Assembly: GCA_902803745.1 (NCBI GenBank)
Contig: CADCRB010000072.1
Span: 1 to 8,899, forward strand
Direction of reading: 5' to 3'
Source of the DNA: an uncultured Lachnospiraceae bacterium
GTDB taxonomy: Bacteria; Bacillota; Clostridia; Lachnospirales; Lachnospiraceae
Length of the DNA stretch: 8,899 nt
Position 1 is the stretch's first letter. Each line of letters begins with the position of its first letter. A program made the translations under genes and the position numbers. Positions 1-5,323 of the stretch are shown piece by piece. A model generated the notes under the pieces. The model worked only from the letters and a program-made list of their open reading frames with translations. It had not been told where the DNA came from and ran no database searches.

Positions 1-6
1 CGTGCC

Positions 7-34
7 GATCAAACAGCCAAAGGGCTGTTTGATC
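7..34. terminator. Perfect 12-bp inverted repeat, possible terminator of an upstream gene
   Basis: Arms at 7-18 and 23-34 are exact reverse complements around a 4-nt AAAG loop. The right arm contains GTTTG but no true T-run follows, so this is a poor intrinsic terminator on its own. It would work in either direction. The right arm overlaps the first two bases of the mature tRNA-Asn (33-34), so hairpin and tRNA acceptor stem compete for those bases. It may close an operon left of the window or be a 5' leader hairpin of the tRNA transcript. Confidence 0.4.
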
Positions 35-104
35 CTCGATAGCTCAATGGTAGAGCATTCGGCTGTTAACCGAAGGGTTGCTGGTTCGAGCCCAGCTCGG
101 GGAG
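33..104 (+). tRNA. tRNA-Asn (anticodon GUU)
   Basis: A full 72-nt cloverleaf can be drawn. The acceptor 5' strand 33-39 (TCCTCGA) pairs with 97-103 (TCGGGGA) with one T-G wobble, and the discriminator is G104. The anticodon stem 58-62/70-74 closes a 7-nt loop with GTT at 65-67, which reads AAC/AAU. The T arm carries the usual GGTTCGAGCC. No CCA is encoded, since TTAATG follows, so a CCA-adding enzyme is needed. It lies 13 nt before tRNA-Glu and the two are very probably co-transcribed. Its promoter is not visible and probably lies left of the window. Confidence 0.97.
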
Positions 105-117
105 TTAATGAATATAA

Positions 118-189
118 GGCCCGGTGGTCAAGAGGTTAAGACATCGCCCTTTCACGGCGGTAACACGGGTTCAATTCCCGTCCGGGTCA
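118..189 (+). tRNA. tRNA-Glu (anticodon UUC)
   Basis: A full 72-nt cloverleaf. The acceptor strand 118-124 (GGCCCGG) pairs with 182-188 (CCGGGTC) with one G-T pair, and the discriminator is A189. The anticodon loop CTTTCAC (149-155) has TTC at 151-153, which reads GAA/GAG. The T arm GGGTTCAATTCCC is typical. No CCA is encoded. It is the last gene of the tRNA pair and is followed by a terminator hairpin 15 nt downstream. Confidence 0.97.
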
Positions 190-203
190 TTGTGGTATTT
201 TTT

Positions 204-241
204 GAAAAAGCCTTGTGTATCAAGGCTTTTTCGTTGTCTTT
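204..241 (+). terminator. Intrinsic terminator after the tRNA-Asn/tRNA-Glu pair
   Basis: A perfect 12-bp stem, 204-215 with 221-232, closes a 5-nt loop (TGTAT). The G+C core (GCCTTG/CAAGGC) is extended by A5/T5 arms, and a T-rich stretch follows to 241. This is the classic A-tract/hairpin/U-tract form of a rho-independent terminator, so the tRNA transcript should end here. The hybrid kinase downstream should then start from its own promoter. Confidence 0.85.
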
Positions 242-268
242 GAGAGCATAAAACTTTGAGATGATAAT
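240..268 (+). promoter_or_regulatory. Predicted sigma-A promoter of the kinase operon
   Basis: TTGAGA at 240-245 (consensus TTGACA, one mismatch) and GATAAT at 263-268 (consensus TATAAT, one mismatch) are separated by exactly 17 bp. Transcription should start near 275, which gives a leader of roughly 95 nt before the preferred start codon at 371. It sits directly after the tRNA terminator, as expected for a new transcription unit. It is predicted from sequence only. Confidence 0.6.
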
Positions 269-370
269 AGATGTCAGGGCTGTCAGCTTATGAGTCATTG
301 TTGTTGAGAATTCTGGAATATTATGTCAAAATTTTCGTCAGGACAGTCTTTGAAGCTTTGGAGCAGAATA

Positions 371-3300
371 ATGGCAAAGACAAGGAAAGAGGATGATCAT
401 CATATGGCGCAGGATGAGAAGATAGTACGCAACCGGAAGATTTTTACTGTGGTTTTCACACTGTTTATGGCAGGAGCCAGTATGTCGTGCGGAAATCTGG
501 CAAATGGTATGGGAGGTTTTTCGGCGGGATCCCTTCCTCTGCTCGTTGTGGGGGCTCTGTGCGGATATATGCCCGGTATCATTGCCGTGGTAATGACACT
601 TATCTTTCGTGCTGCAACGGATGCTCTTAGTTTTTATGGCGCAGCTGTCTTTTTACTTGCAGTTCTTCTTACTGCAGATGCTTCCGGAAAACGTTGGTTC
701 AGAAGCATTCCCAAAACACTTATTCTTGGCTTTCTTACAGCATTGATCACCGGTTCAGCCCATGGTCTCATATTGAATATAGCTACTACCGGAGAGATGG
801 GAGTACATATTACTGCACGGACTTTCAGGGCTTTCGTCTATGCTCTTCCAGAAAATGAAGCAGCTATGTTTATTTCCTTTATGCTGTTTAGATTCCTTCC
901 TGACAATATCAAGCTTTGCATACCTAACGGGGTATTTTATGTAGGAGACGACGTAAGCAGGTATGAAAGGCTGGATGAGCGTGTCAGGGAGATGTCATCC
1001 AGGCTTTCCTTCCGTGTGACCAGAGTGATCGTGATAGAGGCAGTGATATTGACTTTTCTGGCAGCTTTTGTGGCGATACATCTGACTGCGATCATTGATT
1101 CAGAGATGCTCAGACCTAAAGATGCCGGCGAAGGGATGCTCTCTGCATCCGGGAATACCGCGATGACATGGCAGAATGAGGAAATGGCTCCTCCTGAAGG
1201 AGAGCCGGAAAGAACTCCGGAAGATATTGCTCCGCCTCCGGATGAGAGTGGAAGGAGACCTGTAGGAGTCCTCGGAGAGGCTGTGGGGGCTGCGGATCAG
1301 GATGATACGATCTTTGACGATGAGAAGCGATTCAATCCGTTTCGGAAGGAGAGAGAGCTTGACAGCAAGCTTACACTGGCTTTTTCATTCAGGCTTATCA
1401 TGGTCTTATTCTCAGCAGCTATTATAATTTCCGCACTTACGGACGCCTATATGCAGTTTACGGTAGCAAGACCGATAAGGAAGATGTCAAAGGCCATGAA
1501 GGGATTTGCTTATTCCGAAAAGGACGGCAGCATAGGGGGAACGGAAGAACTCGCAGAGATAAAGATAAAGAGCCGGGATGAGATAAAGGAGCTTTATGAC
1601 GCCCTTGTTAAAACCGTGAAAGATACCGAAGATTATCTTGAACGCCTGAGAGAAGAGGACCGGATAAAAAATGAGCTGGAAGTGGCAAAGGCGTCAAGTG
1701 ATGCCAAGTCAGCTTTTCTTTCATCTATGAGTCATGAGATCAGGACACCCATTAATGCAGTGCTGGGATTTGACGAGATGATACTGCTGGAGAATAAGGA
1801 TCCTGAGATAGGCCGGTATGCTGAAGATATCCAGAGTGCAGGCAAGACGTTGCTCTCTCTTATAAATGACATACTTGATTTTTCAAAGATCGAGGCGGGT
1901 AAAATGGACATAGTGCCCGCACAGTATGAGCTGACATCTACCATAAATGATGTGGTAAGCATGACTATGTCACTCGCTAATGATAAAGGACTCAGCTTCG
2001 ATGTGCATGTCGATCCGGCAATACCTCACCTTTTGTTTGGAGATGAGATACGGATCAAGCAATGTATGACAAATATACTCTCAAATGCCGTAAAATATAC
2101 TGAGCAGGGCGGTCTTACTCTTGATGTCGGATTTGAAAGAACAGAGAAACCTGACAGTATTTACCTGAATATTTCCGTAAAGGATACCGGGATAGGTATC
2201 AGGGAAGAGGATATGGACAAGCTCTTCTCTGCTTTTGACAGACTGGACCAGGTGCGAAACAGGGCAGTAAAGGGCACCGGACTCGGGCTGTCCATCACTA
2301 AACAGCTGCTGGAAAGTATGGATTCTAAGCTTGAAGTAGAGTCAGAGTACGAAAAGGGATCTGATTTTCATTTCTCATTGCTGCAGCAGGTGATGAAGTG
2401 GGAAGAGATAGGAGATCTTTCGGAGGCATTCAAAAAGTATATACCTCACGGCGGGAGCGAGAATGAGAACGACAGCTTCTATGCGCCCGATGCGCTGATC
2501 CTTGTAACAGATGATACGGATAACAATCTTCTCGTAGTCACAAGACTTCTGAAACGTACAGGTATAAAGATCGATACAGCTGACTCCGGGGCGAAGACCC
2601 TTGGCATGGTGAAACAGAAAAAATACGATATCATCTACCTTGATCACATGATGCCGGAGATGGACGGAATAGAAACACTACATGCGATGAAGGAATTGGA
2701 GGGTAATATTAATACAGATACTCCGGTCATTGTCCTTACTGCTAACGCTGTGTCGGGAAGCCGGGAGATGTATATGAGAGAGGGTTTTACAGATTATATG
2801 ACAAAGCCCGTGAGCTATCATACGCTGAAGTCTTCGCTTCAAAAATATCTGCCTGAGGAGAAGATAGAGGAAAGGCCAAAAGAAGAAGCGGAACCAGAGA
2901 ATGATGAATCTGCCGGAATAGACTTTGACGGCATAGAAGGAATAGATGTAAATGAAGGAATAAAGAATTCGGGTGACGCCGGTACACTTCTCGATGTGAT
3001 AAACGGATTCAGAGAAGGAATAAAGGATAATGCTGACAGGATAGAAAGGGAGCTAGCGGAGAAAAATATAAAGGATTATACGGTGCATGTTCATGCTTTA
3101 AAATCCTCTTCGAGACTGATCGGGGCTATGGATCTGTCCGCTATGGCATTGGAACTTGAGAACCGTGGAAACTCATATCAGAAGGCCGTATCGGAAAAGG
3201 ATACAGGGCGGATGCAGGATGAATTAGATGAGTTGGAAAAGAGGACACCTGAACTTCTTGTATTGTACAGAAGCTATCGGGAAAAGCTTTCAAAAGCGAC

Positions 3301-3538
3301 GAAAGAAACAGTGGACGAAAAAGAGCTTTCTGAAATATCAGAAGATGAGCTGAAGGAAATGCTCAACGGCATACGTGAGTTTGCCGAGGCTTTCGACATG
3401 GACACAGTAGATAGTGTAATGGGACAGCTTGAGGGATACCGGATACCGGAAGGAAAAAGGGATATGACAGATGCTCTAAAAAAAGCAGTACGTGATGTGG
3501 ACAGGGATGCTATACTATCTCTATTGAAGGACATTTGA
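371..3538 (+). CDS. Membrane-bound hybrid sensor histidine kinase (HisKA-HATPase-REC-Hpt)
   Basis: This 1055-residue protein should sense a signal at the membrane, autophosphorylate on histidine and pass phosphate along an internal His-Asp-His relay. Residues about 24-180 form five hydrophobic segments resembling the LytS-type 5TM sensor class (tentative). TM6 is about 220-243 and TM7 about 341-361. Between them lies a loop of about 95 residues rich in proline and acidic residues, presumably outside the cell. A HAMP-like linker and coiled coil follow. The HisKA motif is SHEIRTP with H455. The ATPase has the N box at N572, DTGIGI from 605 and GTGLGLS from 635. The receiver has phospho-acceptor D758 and K812. 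The Hpt motif is HALKSSS with H908. A charged tail of about 80 residues ends the protein. Start: ATG 371 has GGAG at 360-363 with 7-nt spacing. ATG 323 would add 16 residues but has a weaker site, and ATG 404 is also possible. The response regulator follows 15 nt downstream. Confidence 0.95.
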   Translation: MAKTRKEDDHHMAQDEKIVRNRKIFTVVFTLFMAGASMSCGNLANGMGGFSAGSLPLLVVGALCGYMPGIIAVVMTLIFRAATDALSFYGAAVFLLAVLLTADASGKRWFRSIPKTLILGFLTALITGSAHGLILNIATTGEMGVHITARTFRAFVYALPENEAAMFISFMLFRFLPDNIKLCIPNGVFYVGDDVSRYERLDERVREMSSRLSFRVTRVIVIEAVILTFLAAFVAIHLTAIIDSEMLRPKDAGEGMLSASGNTAMTWQNEEMAPPEGEPERTPEDIAPPPDESGRRPVGVLGEAVGAADQDDTIFDDEKRFNPFRKERELDSKLTLAFSFRLIMVLFSAAIIISALTDAYMQFTVARPIRKMSKAMKGFAYSEKDGSIGGTEELAEIKIKSRDEIKELYDALVKTVKDTEDYLERLREEDRIKNELEVAKASSDAKSAFLSSMSHEIRTPINAVLGFDEMILLENKDPEIGRYAEDIQSAGKTLLSLINDILDFSKIEAGKMDIVPAQYELTSTINDVVSMTMSLANDKGLSFDVHVDPAIPHLLFGDEIRIKQCMTNILSNAVKYTEQGGLTLDVGFERTEKPDSIYLNISVKDTGIGIREEDMDKLFSAFDRLDQVRNRAVKGTGLGLSITKQLLESMDSKLEVESEYEKGSDFHFSLLQQVMKWEEIGDLSEAFKKYIPHGGSENENDSFYAPDALILVTDDTDNNLLVVTRLLKRTGIKIDTADSGAKTLGMVKQKKYDIIYLDHMMPEMDGIETLHAMKELEGNINTDTPVIVLTANAVSGSREMYMREGFTDYMTKPVSYHTLKSSLQKYLPEEKIEERPKEEAEPENDESAGIDFDGIEGIDVNEGIKNSGDAGTLLDVINGFREGIKDNADRIERELAEKNIKDYTVHVHALKSSSRLIGAMDLSAMALELENRGNSYQKAVSEKDTGRMQDELDELEKRTPELLVLYRSYREKLSKATKETVDEKELSEISEDELKEMLNGIREFAEAFDMDTVDSVMGQLEGYRIPEGKRDMTDALKKAVRDVDRDAILSLLKDI

Positions 3539-3553
3539 GAAAAGGCGTGGATT

Positions 3554-4324
3554 ATGGATAAAACGATACTTCTGATCAGTGACAGAGAAAGCTTTATGAC
3601 CAAAGCGATACAGGATAATCTTAAAGAGGCCGGCTTTGAGGTATATTTCAGTACGCCAAGTGTAAATGAACTCAGCCAGAGCATGAAAGTTCCGATCACC
3701 CTTCTTTATCTTGGAGAATATGTGGAGAAGGCCGGCGAAGGACTGACGTTTCTTAAGGATAAGATACTGGAGGATGAAGCAAGGCTTTTTATTGTCGGCA
3801 GCAGCGAGGAGATAAAAGAAGCAAGGGTCTTTATTCCTGACGCTGTGATAACCCGAACCTTTGAGAGACCGCTGAATGTCAGACTTCTGGTTGATGCAAT
3901 GAATGAAACGAGCGAGATAATTGAAGCTGAGGGTGAAAAGAAGCGGATACTGGTGGTGGACGATGATCCGGTAATGCTTCGTACAATAAAAGGCTGGCTC
4001 GAGGGATCATATCAGGTCACCATGGTTAATTCCGGCATGAATGCAATCACTTACCTGGCAAAGAACAAGCCTGATCTTATACTGCTTGATTATGAAATGC
4101 CGGTAGTCACGGGGGCAAAGGTGCTTGAGATGATAAGGTCAGAGCTTTCCACTGCGTCACTCCCGGTAATATTTCTTACATCAAAGAGTGATAAGCAGTC
4201 CGTGATGGAGGTGCTGAAGCATAAGCCGGAAGGTTATCTCCTGAAAACAATGACTCCCGGAGAGATACTTAAAGCTTTGGATGATTTTTTCCTTAAACAA
4301 AAAGGCGGCAGGACATCGTTGTGA
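3554..4324 (+). CDS. Response regulator with a degenerate and an intact receiver domain
   Basis: This 256-residue soluble protein has no DNA-binding or enzymatic output domain. Residues about 1-118 have the length and pattern of a receiver fold, but the acidic pocket is reduced to SDRE near D10, the expected phospho-Asp position holds L53 (LLYLGEY), and the usual KP becomes RP in FERP. It is therefore probably a pseudo-receiver that cannot be phosphorylated. Residues about 130-250 are a canonical receiver, with acidic pocket D136-D138, phospho-acceptor D179 in LLDYEMP, a T/S switch in FLTSK, and K231. AAAGG at 3541-3545 lies 8 nt before the ATG. It sits 15 nt after the hybrid kinase and is its likely partner, acting as a phosphate sink or binding a target protein. 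A relay from the kinase Hpt domain to D179 is inferred. Confidence 0.92.
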   Translation: MDKTILLISDRESFMTKAIQDNLKEAGFEVYFSTPSVNELSQSMKVPITLLYLGEYVEKAGEGLTFLKDKILEDEARLFIVGSSEEIKEARVFIPDAVITRTFERPLNVRLLVDAMNETSEIIEAEGEKKRILVVDDDPVMLRTIKGWLEGSYQVTMVNSGMNAITYLAKNKPDLILLDYEMPVVTGAKVLEMIRSELSTASLPVIFLTSKSDKQSVMEVLKHKPEGYLLKTMTPGEILKALDDFFLKQKGGRTSL

Positions 4325-4349
4325 GTATAAAGCAATACGGGATGGAAAT

Positions 4350-5261
4350 ATGGATCGAAAAGAGAATGCTATCAGGGAATGTTTCTCGCTGGAAGAAGCA
4401 GTGATTTATGCATGCGGGGAGAGTGTTTCGATAGATAAGAAACAGTCTGTCCACGGCGGAGATGCCAACGAAGCGTATAAGTTATTTCTTTCAAATGGAG
4501 AAATCCTGTTTTTAAAAAGAAATACTGTTTCAAATGCTGATTTTTTCAGAGCGGAAGCGGAGGGCATAGCTGCGATAAAGCTTGCCGGAAAGATCAGAGT
4601 GCCAACGGTTTATGCAAGGGGTACGGATGCAGGTCATTCGTTTGTTCTTATGGAGTATATTGAAAGCGGAAGGCGGCAGGAAGATTTTTGGGAACAGCTT
4701 GGAGCCGGTCTTGCTGCAATGCATAAAGCGGATACCGCACCGTATCTGGAAAGAGGGAAATACGGCTTTGACAGGGATAATTATATAGGGGCCGGGTATC
4801 AGAAAAATACTCCTATGGACAGCTGGACAGGATTTTTTTCGGAGTGCAGACTGCGTCCTCAGTTTATTCTTGCAGAAAAGTATTTTGACAGTTCTGTTGT
4901 CAGAGCTGCCGACAGGCTTCTTGACAATATCGACAGATATCTTTACGAGCCAGACAAACCTTCTCTTTTACATGGAGATCTATGGGGCGGCAATTTTATG
5001 TCGGATGAAAATGGATCGCCGGTACTGATCGATCCTGCCGCCTATGTCGGGTGTAATGAGGCAGATATAGCTATGACGGAACTTTTTGGCGGATTTGACA
5101 GAAGGTTTTATGAGTCATATTTCGATTCCATGGGAGTTGTGCCGGGATATGAAGAACGTAGGGAGCTGTATAATCTATACCATCTGACAAATCATCTAAA
5201 TCTGTTCGGCAGAACATATCTTCCTTCAGTAGTGAGAATAATAAAAAGATTCAGTGTTTAG
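4350..5261 (+). CDS. Fructosamine kinase family protein (FN3K-like)
   Basis: This 303-residue protein matches the fructosamine/ketosamine-3-kinase family, which is related to aminoglycoside phosphotransferases and has a usual length near 290. Family members phosphorylate sugar-amine adducts (ketosamines) so that they decompose. Visible signs are the N-terminal HGGDANEAYKL, an ATP-binding lysine K56 in LFLKRN, the hinge-like VLMEYIE, the catalytic loop HGDLWGGN from H208 with D210, metal-binding D228 in DPAAYVG, and the family signature EADIAMTELFGGFDRRFYESY. The start at ATG 4350 is preferred because it lies after the response regulator stop (25-nt gap) and has GGGA 7 nt upstream. The open frame continues upstream to 4281 but would overlap the regulator. 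The substrate could be a small-molecule or protein-bound ketosamine and cannot be fixed from sequence. Confidence 0.93.
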   Translation: MDRKENAIRECFSLEEAVIYACGESVSIDKKQSVHGGDANEAYKLFLSNGEILFLKRNTVSNADFFRAEAEGIAAIKLAGKIRVPTVYARGTDAGHSFVLMEYIESGRRQEDFWEQLGAGLAAMHKADTAPYLERGKYGFDRDNYIGAGYQKNTPMDSWTGFFSECRLRPQFILAEKYFDSSVVRAADRLLDNIDRYLYEPDKPSLLHGDLWGGNFMSDENGSPVLIDPAAYVGCNEADIAMTELFGGFDRRFYESYFDSMGVVPGYEERRELYNLYHLTNHLNLFGRTYLPSVVRIIKRFSV

Positions 5262-5272
5262 CTGCCCGTGCT

Positions 5273-5319
5273 AGGAGGGGTATCGTCTTGAAAAAGTAAA
5301 ATTCATAATATAAGATAAT
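5273..5319 (+). promoter_or_regulatory. Orphan Shine-Dalgarno with 3-codon ORF and possible internal promoter
   Basis: AGGAGG at 5273-5278 is a perfect ribosome site, yet the next long frame starts 45 nt later at 5324. Nine bases after it, TTG AAA AAG TAA (5288-5299) could encode a three-residue leader. The same TTGAAA (5288-5293) is also a -35-like box 17 bp before TAAGAT (5311-5316), which would start transcription close to the ATG at 5324 and give a nearly leaderless mRNA. An in-frame TAA at 5306 blocks any upstream extension of the transporter gene. Which role is real is not known. Confidence 0.35.
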
Positions 5320-5323
5320 AATT

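Noticed and set aside
272..286. Direct repeat TGTCAG at 272-277 and 281-286 near the kinase operon start site
   Set aside because: Two 6-bp copies with a 9-bp period could be an operator but are too short to separate from chance.
3274..3699. Reverse-strand open frame of 141 codons over the kinase/regulator junction
   Set aside because: Serine-rich low-complexity product opposite two clear genes; typical antisense shadow.
4281..4349. Upstream extension of the fructosamine-kinase gene
   Set aside because: It overlaps the response regulator coding region in another frame, and family alignment starts near the ATG at 4350.
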